DNA of 64,000 bases, taken from contig CABYLQ010000001.1 of assembly GCA_902519845.1 (NCBI GenBank), forward strand, positions 62,001 through 126,000, read 5' to 3'. Shown one piece after another: positions 1-7,368 of the stretch. Below the pieces are notes generated by a model, which was given only the letters and a program-made list of their open reading frames with translations, did no database searches and was not told the DNA's origin. The DNA comes from an uncultured Candidatus Actinomarina sp. GTDB lineage: Bacteria; Actinomycetota; Acidimicrobiia; Actinomarinales; Actinomarinaceae. A program made the translations under genes and the position numbers. Every line of letters starts with the position of its first letter. Within the stretch, counting starts at the first letter, position 1.

Positions 1-1652
1 AATTTTATTTTTTTGTCTTTTTCAAGCTCTATTCTGACATTCACATTCTCGTCTTCACATAGATCAATAAAATCTTCTCTTTGATGAGCACCTCTACTCT
101 CTTTTCTACTTAATGCGCTCATCAATGTAGCTTCTGAAGAGATAAGAGATGCCTCTAAATCCAACGCAAGCATTAAATCTTGATAACCTTCAGAATCAGG
201 ACGTACATCAAGATTTTTAGATGCTTCTTTAAGGCTATCTATTTCAGACAAACCTTTAATTAATTTTTTTTCATTCTTAACAACACCACCATATTCCCAC
301 ATAATATTTCTTAAAGATCTTTGAAGAGGTCTTGCAACTTCAGATCCATTTCTTATCAATGAATTAAGGTTTTCATGTGCTTGCTCTATTGCCTTTTTAG
401 ACCTAACTTGAACTTCAATTTCTTTTGATCGTTTTGTCGCTGCAGCCCCAGCTCTTTTTCCAAAAATAAGAATTTCAGCTAGTGAATTGCCCCCAAGTCT
501 ATTTGCACCGTGTAGTCCTGCTGTAACTTCTCCAGCAGCATACAGCCCATCAACTCCCGTCCAATGATCATGCGGAGTAACAACGATACCTCCCATTGAA
601 TAATGTGCTGTAGGTGAAACTTCCATTGGACTTTTTGAGATATCAATCATTAATGTATCTAGAAATTGTCTATACATTCTTGGAAGTTTTTCAATGATAA
701 AATCTTTACTTTTATGACTGATGTCAAGATAAACACCCCCATTTGGAGATCCTCTTCCTTCAACAATTTCTGTATAATTAGCCATTGCAACTCTGTCTCG
801 GGTTGATAGCTCCATCCTTTCTTTATCGTAATTTGCCATGAATCTATCACCGTCACTGTTAATTAGCTTTCCACCCTCACCTCTAACAGCTTCAGTTACT
901 AAAGTTCCTGCCATCTCTTCTGGTATAACCATTCCAGTTGGGTGAAATTGAACCATTTCCATATCACTTAATTTACAACCAGCCTTTAAACCTAAGTAAA
1001 ATCCATCACCTGTATTTTCATTTCTCCTTGATGAGCTTTTTCTCCATAATCTTGTGTGACCTCCTGCAGCAACAATGACAGAATCTGCTAAGTAAACGGT
1101 TCTTTCTCCGCTTTGAATATCAAATGCCATTGCACCAAAACATACATTGTCATCAACCAATAGATCAGAAACATATTGGGAATCTAAAATGGGTATATCA
1201 AGACTTTTTGCTTTATTTATTAATGCAAAAAGTATTGATCTTCCTGTATAGTCACCCGAGTAACAAGTTCTTCTGTATGTGTGAGCACCAAAAAACCTTT
1301 GGTCAATTTTGCCGTTATCAAGTTTTGCAAAGTTGGCACCCCAATTATCAATTTCTTCAACAAGCTGGGGAGATTCTTTAGCCATAAGCTCAACAACCTC
1401 TGGCTCAGATAGTCCATAGCCTTCAATATATGTATCTGCAAAATGTTGTTCCCAAGAATCTTCTTGATCGACATTTCCAAATGCAGCATTTATACCTCCA
1501 GCGGCAAGGACCGTATGAACATCAGTTCTTTGTCTTTTGCCAAGTACAGTAACATCCATTCCTTCTTGTTTAGCTTCAATTGCTGCTCTGAGACCAGCTC
1601 CTCCACTACCAATAATTAATACATTTGAAATCTGAGTTGAGTGTTTATTCAT
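1..1652 (-). CDS. sdhA: Succinate dehydrogenase / fumarate reductase flavoprotein subunit (C-terminus cut by window edge)
   Basis: Reading the minus strand from the ATG at 1652 gives about 550 codons without a stop, running off the left edge. The N-terminus has the FAD dinucleotide fold (GSGGAGLRAA, residues 15-24). His46 in TDVHT, followed by AAGGI, matches the His that carries covalent FAD in SdhA/FrdA. Further motifs are HPTGM, the substrate-site stretch SMGGIVV, and HGANRLGGNSLAE. The enzyme oxidises succinate (or reduces fumarate) in a membrane complex of the TCA cycle and respiratory chain. The iron-sulfur and anchor subunits are probably beyond position 1. An L-aspartate oxidase reading is less likely because of the His-flavin context and length. 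Confidence 0.9.
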   Translation of the reverse strand, partial: MNKHSTQISNVLIIGSGGAGLRAAIEAKQEGMDVTVLGKRQRTDVHTVLAAGGINAAFGNVDQEDSWEQHFADTYIEGYGLSEPEVVELMAKESPQLVEEIDNWGANFAKLDNGKIDQRFFGAHTYRRTCYSGDYTGRSILFALINKAKSLDIPILDSQYVSDLLVDDNVCFGAMAFDIQSGERTVYLADSVIVAAGGHTRLWRKSSSRRNENTGDGFYLGLKAGCKLSDMEMVQFHPTGMVIPEEMAGTLVTEAVRGEGGKLINSDGDRFMANYDKERMELSTRDRVAMANYTEIVEGRGSPNGGVYLDISHKSKDFIIEKLPRMYRQFLDTLMIDISKSPMEVSPTAHYSMGGIVVTPHDHWTGVDGLYAAGEVTAGLHGANRLGGNSLAEILIFGKRAGAAATKRSKEIEVQVRSKKAIEQAHENLNSLIRNGSEVARPLQRSLRNIMWEYGGVVKNEKKLIKGLSEIDSLKEASKNLDVRPDSEGYQDLMLALDLEASLISSEATLMSALSRKESRGAHQREDFIDLCEDENVNVRIELEKDKKIK

Positions 1653-1715
1653 ATTATTACGAATTTTATATTTGATCCGTAAATATCAATAATCGTCACG
1701 TTATATACTTATCAA

Positions 1716-2006
1716 GTGGAGTTATTTGGAACTAATTTTGAAAAACTTGTTTGGAACGAAATATCTAAAATTCCTTATGGTAATACTACAACCTATAAAG
1801 AAATTGCAATAAAGATTGGTCATCCCAATTCATCAAGAGCAGTTGCAAATGCATGTGGCAAAAATCCATACCCAATTAATATTCCCTGTCATAGAGTTAT
1901 AAGATCAGATGGCAAGATAGGAGGATACAGTGGTCCCGGTGGTGTTACACAAAAGAAAAAACTTTTAGAAAAAGAAGACTTGAAACAAACTTTTAACAAT
2001 TTATAA
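1716..2006 (+). CDS. ogt: Methylated-DNA-protein cysteine methyltransferase, minimal domain
   Basis: This 96-residue protein consists only of the DNA-binding/active-site domain of the Ogt/Ada-C family. It carries the active-site motif IPCHRV (Cys about residue 58), the preceding helix with SSRAVANACGKNP, and the following GGYSGPGG. The family transfers an alkyl group from O6-alkylguanine in DNA to its own Cys. Because that Cys is present, it is more likely an active suicide methyltransferase than an alkyltransferase-like (ATL) protein. The start is GTG at 1716 and the usual N-terminal domain is absent. It lies divergently from the sdhA-like gene, 63 bp away. Confidence 0.88.
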   Translation: MELFGTNFEKLVWNEISKIPYGNTTTYKEIAIKIGHPNSSRAVANACGKNPYPINIPCHRVIRSDGKIGGYSGPGGVTQKKKLLEKEDLKQTFNNL

Positions 2007-2110
2007 AATTATAAATTATTTAAGTAAATTAATATAGAAGTATGAAAATTATAATTAATCATCATTCAAGGTGGTCAGTCTTTTAGCCTGGGTATATCTT
2101 GTTTGTATAG

Positions 2111-2134
2111 TCCGGGTAAATCCCGGATTTTTTT
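2111..2134 (+). terminator. Rho-independent terminator
   Basis: TCCGGG (2111-2116), loop TAAAT, CCCGGA (2122-2127), then a run of seven T. It sits about 105 bp after the alkyltransferase stop, so it either ends that transcript or ends a short non-coding RNA starting after 2006. Confidence 0.7.
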
Positions 2135-2253
2135 ATTTAAAGCCGTCCCCTTGACTTTAAATAAAAACCTTGAATAATTGGTCTCCCTTTTATCAAGGTA
2201 TGTACTGGAATTAAGAGCTTGTGTTTGTGGATATAACAGGCTCTTAATTTCAG
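2130..2253. repeat. Three further consecutive hairpins in a gene-free stretch
   Basis: The 308-bp stretch 2007-2314 has no convincing gene but is full of inverted repeats. Arms 2130-2142/2155-2167 (13 bp, perfect, 12-nt loop) are followed by arms 2167-2173/2193-2199 (7 bp, ACCTTGA/TCAAGGT). The last pair is 2205-2218/2240-2253 (14 bp with one G-T, 21-nt loop). With the terminator at 2111 this makes four hairpins in a row. The function is unknown: a structured RNA, an old mobile-element end or a recombination site are all possible. Confidence 0.6.
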
Positions 2254-2314
2254 GTAAATTTAGCATTATTTTCTTTAACTCAATAAATCTTTACTATGTT
2301 GATATTATTTATTA

Positions 2315-3409
2315 ATGAAAAAAAATATCATATTTCTACTTTTATTTTCATTCTGTACAACAGATTCTGGCGTGTATTCCGAAAATGATAATCAAACAAG
2401 CAATTCTGCTACCTCTTCGAAAGAACCTACAACAACCACAACAACTACAACAACTACAACAATATTAATGTCAGACAACTATCTAGACTATAGAGACCTT
2501 AAAGTTTTCAAAGCATCAACAGTCTCTGATGCGCATATGAATATAACAATGGAATATATAGAGTTGACTGAAAATTTGTTATTTACTGATAAAAGATTAA
2601 AGATGAATAAATTATATCCAATAATTCTTGTCCAGCTAGATTCAGATAATTATGAATCTGCAATTCAGCTTGAAAAAGAATATTGTGATTATTTAAAAAA
2701 TATTTACCCCCAGACGTATGATCATTCCAATTGCAGTGTAGGTGTAGAAATATTTACTTTTGACGGTCAAGTTCAAGGTTCCTCTATATCAGGAACTCCT
2801 ACAGGTAACGATTGTTGTTATTTATTTATGAATGGAACATTTGATCTTTCATGGGATAGTAGAAGTCAGGCAGTAGTAACTATTCATGAAATGTATCATA
2901 TATTTCAAATATCAAACTTTGTAAATTTTAATCATGAGGAACAAGATTTTATTTCTGGAAAAAAAATAGGGTCTGATTTTGAAGACAAGCCATTTTGGAT
3001 GGAGGGCTATGCAACCTTTTTTGGAAATCTATATTATGCAAGATCTATTGATGATTTTGAACAGTTTAGAATAGAAATGAGGCAGAGCCTTTACTCATGT
3101 TATTGTGGAGACGAACAGCAGCCAAACCTAATAGATAAATTTTTGGATGGACCTGAACTGTACAATGTAACGTGGGATGATTGGGCAGTAGGATACCAAA
3201 TTGGTGCTTGGTTTATAGCTTATCTTACGAATATTCATGGAGAGGAAACCATGTATGATTTTTGGATCAACTCGCAATCTGGAATTTATTTTCCCGAAAA
3301 TTTTCTTGAAACATTTGGAAAAGATTATATATCTTATGAAAAAGATTTTAGAGAATTTTTAAGTAATAACTCAGAGGATGGAGTTATGTCAATATTGCCA
3401 ACTAATTGA
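2315..3409 (+). CDS. Secreted lipoprotein metallopeptidase, HExxH type
   Basis: The 364-residue protein starts with a hydrophobic signal ending in a lipobox-like FSFC, so it is probably a surface lipoprotein. A Ser/Thr-rich linker with an unbroken run of eleven Thr (about residues 38-48) follows. The catalytic region has HEMYH (His191, Glu192, His195) and, 35 residues after the second His, EGYAT (Glu230). That is the arrangement of gluzincin zinc peptidases. I do not recognise the exact family, and substrate and role are unknown. It stands alone just outside the tRNA-Ile island. The Thr run is encoded by a repetitive ACAACT-like tract that could vary in length by slippage. Confidence 0.75.
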   Translation: MKKNIIFLLLFSFCTTDSGVYSENDNQTSNSATSSKEPTTTTTTTTTTTILMSDNYLDYRDLKVFKASTVSDAHMNITMEYIELTENLLFTDKRLKMNKLYPIILVQLDSDNYESAIQLEKEYCDYLKNIYPQTYDHSNCSVGVEIFTFDGQVQGSSISGTPTGNDCCYLFMNGTFDLSWDSRSQAVVTIHEMYHIFQISNFVNFNHEEQDFISGKKIGSDFEDKPFWMEGYATFFGNLYYARSIDDFEQFRIEMRQSLYSCYCGDEQQPNLIDKFLDGPELYNVTWDDWAVGYQIGAWFIAYLTNIHGEETMYDFWINSQSGIYFPENFLETFGKDYISYEKDFREFLSNNSEDGVMSILPTN

Positions 3410-3425
3410 CAGAGATAATAGAACT

Positions 3426-3608
3426 CTAATTTGTCAAAAAAGAAATAAAAAATAACAGAACATAAATAAATATACATATAGTTCCTGAAATTTTCATTAA
3501 ATTAGTAAGAGGATATCCATCTTTATTACAGTTTTTACACATACTCAAAAGATCAGGTGGAAGAACTTTTATCCATATTTCATTAGTGATGCATTGTTTA
3601 CAATTCAC
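3426..3608 (-). CDS. Possible small zinc-ribbon membrane protein
   Basis: This 60-codon frame has two CxxC pairs (CKQC near the start and CKNC about residue 24) and a C-terminal hydrophobic segment (about 40-58). That looks like a zinc ribbon plus membrane anchor. It starts with GTG only 3 bp from the tRNA-Ile fragment at 3611, so before the island inserted it would have lain directly downstream of tRNA-Ile. No clear ribosome binding site is visible. It may be the remnant of a longer gene or a chance frame. Confidence 0.3.
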   Translation of the reverse strand: MNCKQCITNEIWIKVLPPDLLSMCKNCNKDGYPLTNLMKISGTICIFIYVLLFFISFLTN

Positions 3609-3610
3609 TG

Positions 3611-3654
3611 GTGGGCCTAGTTAGATTTGAACTAACGACCTCATCCTTATCAGG
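3611..3654 (-). repeat. attachment-site copy: 3' part of tRNA-Ile
   Basis: These 44 bp are identical to 10041-10084, the 3' portion of tRNA-Ile from the anticodon loop to the 3' end. The similarity stops abruptly on both sides. This is the classic product of tyrosine-integrase insertion at a tRNA 3' end and marks the far end of the island. It is not a working tRNA. Confidence 0.88.
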
Positions 3655-3775
3655 TAAGAACATAAGTATTCGGGGGCCTATGAAGACCCATGGTTATTTA
3701 TAGTCAAACAATTAAAGGCTTATACGAATACCTATGACAGCATATGGAAACCTACAGAAATAATTTAGTTTTAAA

Positions 3776-3794
3776 TGTAGGGGAATTGTAGGGG
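3776..3794. repeat. Putative arm-type integrase sites, left end
   Basis: TGTAGGGG occurs at 3776-3783 and again at 3787-3794, 11 bp apart (one helical turn), about 120 bp inside the left attachment copy. The same doublet recurs near the right end. The stretch 3655-3936 otherwise holds nothing I recognise. Confidence 0.5.
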
Positions 3795-3936
3795 AAATAT
3801 TTACCCCCATCTTCGAAGAAAATCAAAAAAATTAATAATTATCAAATAAAGTAACAGAAGGGTAAATGCTAAATTTAAATATGTTTTTAGTCCCAAATAA
3901 AATTTTTTAATTAGCTTTTTATTGAATAAATTATTT

Positions 3937-4554
3937 TTATTTTCCATTTAAGTACACCCTTACTCTTGACGACTGTCTCCAGTAATTTCCCTCACCTAAA
4001 GGAAAGTCGATAACATCTGTATCGGTAAAAGACCACCACTGGCCATCTTGAAAAAATAATGGTCCATACAACCAAGAAAATATACCATCTTTTGCACAAT
4101 TGTATGAAACTATCAAAGTGATTTGGTAGCCATCATTGAATAAACTGTCATCCATTTTTTCGAGTTTAGAAGATGAGTTATTGTTATTAATTTTATCAAA
4201 ATTTAATTGGAAATTTTCATCAATCAATGTTCCATGAAGTGTTCCCCCTACATCTAAATCACATCCTGTCCCATCTTCGAGAGTGACATAATTAGTTGGA
4301 TTCTTTGCCTGGTTATAAGAAATCTCTTTTTCTTTATCTGTTAATGCCGGAACATCTTTTAAAATATTTTGAATCCAATATTTTCGAATTTTATAGCTTT
4401 TCTTGTCTCCCTCTTTCAGTTTGTCATATTCACTCTGTATGGTTGTTGCTGGTATATACGACACTTCTTCATATGAAACTGTAGAAGTTTCTTCTGGAAG
4501 TGGACTGTTATTACAAGAAATTATAAAGATTAAAAGAATTAATAATTTTTTCAT
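3937..4554 (-). CDS. Putative lipoprotein of the island operon
   Basis: A 205-residue protein with a short signal peptide and lipobox (IISC, Cys about residue 14), then a Ser/Thr/Glu-rich stretch. A single Cys pair (about residues 98 and 154) might form a disulfide. I do not recognise the family. Its ATG overlaps the stop of the upstream metzincin gene by 4 bp, so the two are translationally coupled and probably work together at the cell surface. It is the last gene of the three-gene minus-strand operon 6642-3937. Confidence 0.6.
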   Translation of the reverse strand: MKKLLILLIFIISCNNSPLPEETSTVSYEEVSYIPATTIQSEYDKLKEGDKKSYKIRKYWIQNILKDVPALTDKEKEISYNQAKNPTNYVTLEDGTGCDLDVGGTLHGTLIDENFQLNFDKINNNNSSSKLEKMDDSLFNDGYQITLIVSYNCAKDGIFSWLYGPLFFQDGQWWSFTDTDVIDFPLGEGNYWRQSSRVRVYLNGK

Positions 4555-5951
4555 TTTTGCATCTCTACAAAATCAACCCAACCGCTCTCATCAACCTTAT
4601 TGCAAGCAAGATAGGGATCACTTTTATATCTTTCAATCAAATTTTTATCAAGCTCAAAATAATCTATTGACCAATTTTCAAAACTTTTACCTTCATAATT
4701 TCCAGCTTCTGGATGATATAAAAGTCTTAATTGCATAAGATCAAGATAATTAAAGTATGAAGTCTCATTTGCAAATTGTGAGTATGACATCACCGAATCG
4801 ATACATAAATTATGATTTAAACCTAATGCATGACCTAATTCGTGAATAATAACATGAGATCGCCAGTCCTTATTTGTAATAGATGAATCAACCCAAATAT
4901 ATTCATGAAAACCAGAGTAAATACCAGCAGCATATCCTTCACAATTATAAAAATTTTCTGATAGCAATTCATTACATGGTGACATGTGTATCGGGAGTGT
5001 GACATCATTTTTATCATCAGATATTGTAATTTTTAAGTTAGGTGCAACTATTTTTAGAACTTCTAAAACATTTGATAAAGTTATAAAATCATAACTTATT
5101 ACTTCTCCAAATAATCCGACCACAATTTCATTTTTTAAATCCGGAATATAAGTTGGATAATATATCCAGATATTTTTATTCTCCATTTCAGAATATTTGG
5201 TAGATCTATTTAGTAAAACAATCGCTGCCTCATCAACGGGTGGAAGAGTTTTATTAAGTAGCTTTTTTTTGTTATTTTCTACAACGTTATTTATATATTC
5301 ATTTTCTCCTATTTCAAATATATTTGGATTTTCCTGAAAAACTGGTTCCAATACCCCGTTCACGTAAAAAGGAGTATTCACAATATAATTTTTAAAGTTA
5401 TATTCATTGATACTTACAAGATGTTCTGTAAAGCACAGTTCAATATTATTTTCAGCTTTTCCAAATCCTTCGAGAATAAAATCAATATAGTATTTATCTT
5501 CATTAACTATTTCATAGATCTTCAATGGAATTTCGTGATCTAGATTATTTGATAATTCTATTGTTTTAAAATTGTGAATTTTAAAACCTTTGTCTGGTTT
5601 AAACCAATCTCCACTAGGTATAATTTTAAGCTTCATTTCATTTATGCCGTAAATAATTGGATCGTCCCTATAAGTCAGATACAAAGTATTATTTTCTATT
5701 GATGAATGTATGTTTGATATAAAGCTTTCGTTACATAGTTCTGTATTTTTTGGATTAAACTTTTGATCTGTTTTCTCTGTAATCATTATTTTTTGACCAT
5801 TTCGATTTTCTACAATAACAAAACCTTCTGGAGGCCAACTTTCTTGATTAATTAAGTGACTTATCAAACTAAACGTTGTTGGAATTTCTTGAAATAAAAC
5901 AATCGACCATCCCAAAATCCAGATAATAATCAAGTATTTTCTAAGCCCCAT
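4551..5951 (-). CDS. Membrane-anchored metzincin (matrixin-like) zinc protease
   Basis: An N-terminal hydrophobic segment (about residues 5-22 from the chosen start) leads to a roughly 440-residue extracytoplasmic part. The catalytic motif HELGHALGLNH (about residue 370) is the metzincin HExxHxxGxxH. It is followed by CIDSVMSY, which supplies the Met-turn. I chose ATG at 5951 because GGAG lies 7 nt upstream; an in-frame start at 5984 also exists. It overlaps the nuclease-like gene by 11 bp and the lipoprotein gene by 4 bp. The large N-terminal region is unrecognised. A secreted protease role is likely; the substrate is unknown. Confidence 0.8.
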   Translation of the reverse strand: MGLRKYLIIIWILGWSIVLFQEIPTTFSLISHLINQESWPPEGFVIVENRNGQKIMITEKTDQKFNPKNTELCNESFISNIHSSIENNTLYLTYRDDPIIYGINEMKLKIIPSGDWFKPDKGFKIHNFKTIELSNNLDHEIPLKIYEIVNEDKYYIDFILEGFGKAENNIELCFTEHLVSINEYNFKNYIVNTPFYVNGVLEPVFQENPNIFEIGENEYINNVVENNKKKLLNKTLPPVDEAAIVLLNRSTKYSEMENKNIWIYYPTYIPDLKNEIVVGLFGEVISYDFITLSNVLEVLKIVAPNLKITISDDKNDVTLPIHMSPCNELLSENFYNCEGYAAGIYSGFHEYIWVDSSITNKDWRSHVIIHELGHALGLNHNLCIDSVMSYSQFANETSYFNYLDLMQLRLLYHPEAGNYEGKSFENWSIDYFELDKNLIERYKSDPYLACNKVDESGWVDFVEMQK

Positions 5952-6642
5952 AATGGTACTCCATATTACATATTGAGAAACCACAAGTTAGGCACGGTAG
6001 ATTTCCATCTGCTTCAGTTACATTTACAGGTGTACTTTTTTTAAGCACAGTCACGTTACTTTTATTACTCGGAGAGGATGTAACTGGTTGATTTTTAGAT
6101 TCTTTTATTTTTCTATTAATAAAAGTTTTGTTTAATGGATCATCAAACCATATTTCAATTAAGCTAATTCCTCTTAATTTACATTTTGTTCTTTTTATCT
6201 CATCATTTTTTTTCTGACGTTTAAAGTCATCTACAGTACCAAAAAAAGGGACATGCTCTCTGTGCTGTCGACCATGATATTCAAAAGCTAAATTAAGTTC
6301 TGGAAAGAAGACATCTAATTCAAGATTGTTACCACTTTCATTTTTTAACCAGTTCGGTCTCTCATTTCTAAGTACTTGTTCATTAGGATATTTCGCCCTA
6401 ACAATTTCATACATTTTATTTTCACCATGACTTCTTTTAGGTCCTGACTGTTTATTATTAGTTTTCTTCTTATAAGGAGTTCTTTTGGAAGATTTTTTTC
6501 TTGGCTTATTTTTTACAACTAAAAATATTGCGATTGGTATAAGAGACCAGGGCAATGTAGTTAATACTATATTAAGTGCAGTGAATCCATAAAAAAATAC
6601 CACTAACATGCTTCCAATGTCTGAATTTCTTCTTCTATACAT
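5941..6642 (-). CDS. Membrane-anchored PD-(D/E)XK nuclease-like protein
   Basis: The 233-residue protein begins with two hydrophobic segments (about 11-29 and 31-43) and then a very basic stretch. Both tails are therefore expected in the cytosol. Residues about 78-165 resemble the restriction-endonuclease-like fold of VSR/DUF2726-type proteins: NNLELDVFFPEL (Asp110), AFEYHGRQH (Glu121) and a terminal strand ISLIEIWFDD. The C-terminus has CLTCGFSIC, a possible metal site. A nuclease tethered to the membrane beside a secreted protease is an unusual pairing. Activity is inferred from motifs only, and the catalytic Lys position appears to be His or Gln. Confidence 0.65.
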   Translation of the reverse strand: MYRRRNSDIGSMLVVFFYGFTALNIVLTTLPWSLIPIAIFLVVKNKPRKKSSKRTPYKKKTNNKQSGPKRSHGENKMYEIVRAKYPNEQVLRNERPNWLKNESGNNLELDVFFPELNLAFEYHGRQHREHVPFFGTVDDFKRQKKNDEIKRTKCKLRGISLIEIWFDDPLNKTFINRKIKESKNQPVTSSPSNKSNVTVLKKSTPVNVTEADGNLPCLTCGFSICNMEYHYGA

Positions 6643-6714
6643 TGATTAAATTGATGCCTAGCCACTTGTATAGTGAACTAGGCATCCCTTTCGAAAAAAT
6701 CATCTGTTGCATCT

Positions 6715-7284
6715 TTAGCAATTCCAAAAAATGCAAGATGTGTTTGTCGAGTTAATACTCGTACTTGGATTACCAACATATCCAGATGTGTTGTTTCCAA
6801 GAATGCTGCTTATCGAATTAAGACTTATCCTGCTGTTACCAGAGTACCCATTAGTACTAGACCCACCATAAAAGTTATCACTTGTAGTAGTGGAGTATCG
6901 GTTGTTACCAACATATCCATTAGTACTAGACCCACCATAAAAGTTATCACTTGTAGTAAGACTGATTCTATTGTTACCAGAGTACCCATTAGTACTAGAC
7001 CCACCATAAAAGTTATCACTTGTAGTAGTGGAGTATCGGTTGTTACCAACATATCCATTAGTACTAGACCCACCAAAAAAGTTTGATGTTGTAGTAAGAC
7101 TTACACGATCATTACCACAGTACCCAGTTGTACTAGATCCACCAAAAAAGTTTGATGTTGTAGTAAGACTGCAACTAGCTGCCATTGCTGGGGTTTCTAT
7201 TAGGAAGACCATTCCAACGTTTAGTAGTGCAACTATTAAAATCCCACTAAGTACTTTCTTAATTATATTTTTTGAGTTTTTCAT
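6715..7284 (-). CDS. Secreted protein made of 23-residue tandem repeats
   Basis: I start this 189-residue protein at ATG 7284, preceded by AAGGA at about 7 nt. A signal peptide ends near AMA-AS (about residue 35). Five copies of a 23-residue repeat follow (residues 39-153), each of the form S-x-T-T-S-x-N-F-[FY]-G-G-S-S-T-[TN]-G-Y-x-G-N, then a degenerate sixth. Cysteines lie only at the ends (residues 38 and 56, and in CIFWNC), suggesting a disulfide-closed structure. The G/Y/N/S pattern vaguely recalls short beta repeats of surface proteins. Function unknown. It has a near-consensus promoter, so it is probably strongly expressed. Confidence 0.75.
   Translation of the reverse strand: MKNSKNIIKKVLSGILIVALLNVGMVFLIETPAMAASCSLTTTSNFFGGSSTTGYCGNDRVSLTTTSNFFGGSSTNGYVGNNRYSTTTSDNFYGGSSTNGYSGNNRISLTTSDNFYGGSSTNGYVGNNRYSTTTSDNFYGGSSTNGYSGNSRISLNSISSILGNNTSGYVGNPSTSINSTNTSCIFWNC
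6826..7170 (-). repeat. 69-bp tandem repeat array (5 copies, 138-bp super-repeat)
   Basis: Five 69-bp units encode the 23-residue repeats. Units alternate between two types (GYVGNNRY and GYSGN[NS]RI), so the DNA is nearly identical at 138-bp spacing. This implies recent duplication of a two-unit block and a potential for copy-number change by slippage or recombination. Confidence 0.85.
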
Positions 7285-7296
7285 TTTAAATCCTTT

Positions 7297-7319
7297 CTTA
7301 TACTCAATTTGAGTATAAG
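7297..7319. promoter_or_regulatory. Palindrome over the start of the repeat-protein transcript
   Basis: CTTATACTCAA-T-TTGAGTATAAG, 11-bp perfect arms around one base. It overlaps the -10 box and predicted transcription start of the minus-strand promoter and ends just before the ribosome binding site. It is an operator candidate for the repeat-protein gene. Confidence 0.6.
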
Positions 7320-7346
7320 TATATAAAATAGTTTTACTCATGTCAA
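7318..7346 (-). promoter_or_regulatory. Near-consensus promoter of the repeat-protein gene
   Basis: On the minus strand TTGACA (7346-7341), a 17-bp spacer and TATACT (7323-7318) give an almost perfect housekeeping promoter, with a predicted start near 7311. Confidence 0.65.
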
Positions 7347-7362
7347 GTAAAAGTGATATAAT
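7332..7362 (+). promoter_or_regulatory. Operator-like inverted repeat and leaderless promoter of the Nudix regulator
   Basis: TTTTACT-N7-AGTAAAA (7332-7352) overlaps a weak -35 (TTTACT, 7333-7338). The -10 TATAAT is at 7357-7362 and the ATG at 7369, so the predicted transcript starts at or beside the start codon (leaderless). The inverted repeat also covers the opposing TTGACA, so one bound regulator could control both divergent genes. Confidence 0.5.
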
Positions 7363-7368
7363 ATTTCT

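Noticed and set aside
1124-1489. Two ORFs, one on each strand
   Set aside because: Both are shadows of the truncated succinate dehydrogenase gene, whose frame is open throughout.
2075-2266. 63-codon minus-strand ORF
   Set aside because: It lies across the four hairpins, has no ribosome binding site and no protein-like pattern.
3611-3683. A second tRNA-Ile gene
   Set aside because: Only the 3' 44 nt match; the 5' half is absent, so it is an attachment-site remnant.
6825-7170. 69-bp repeats as a CRISPR array
   Set aside because: No unique spacers between repeats; the units are in frame and encode a signal-peptide protein.
7028-7312. Plus-strand ORF over the repeat gene
   Set aside because: Antisense shadow of the tandem-repeat protein; its own repeats come from the opposite strand.
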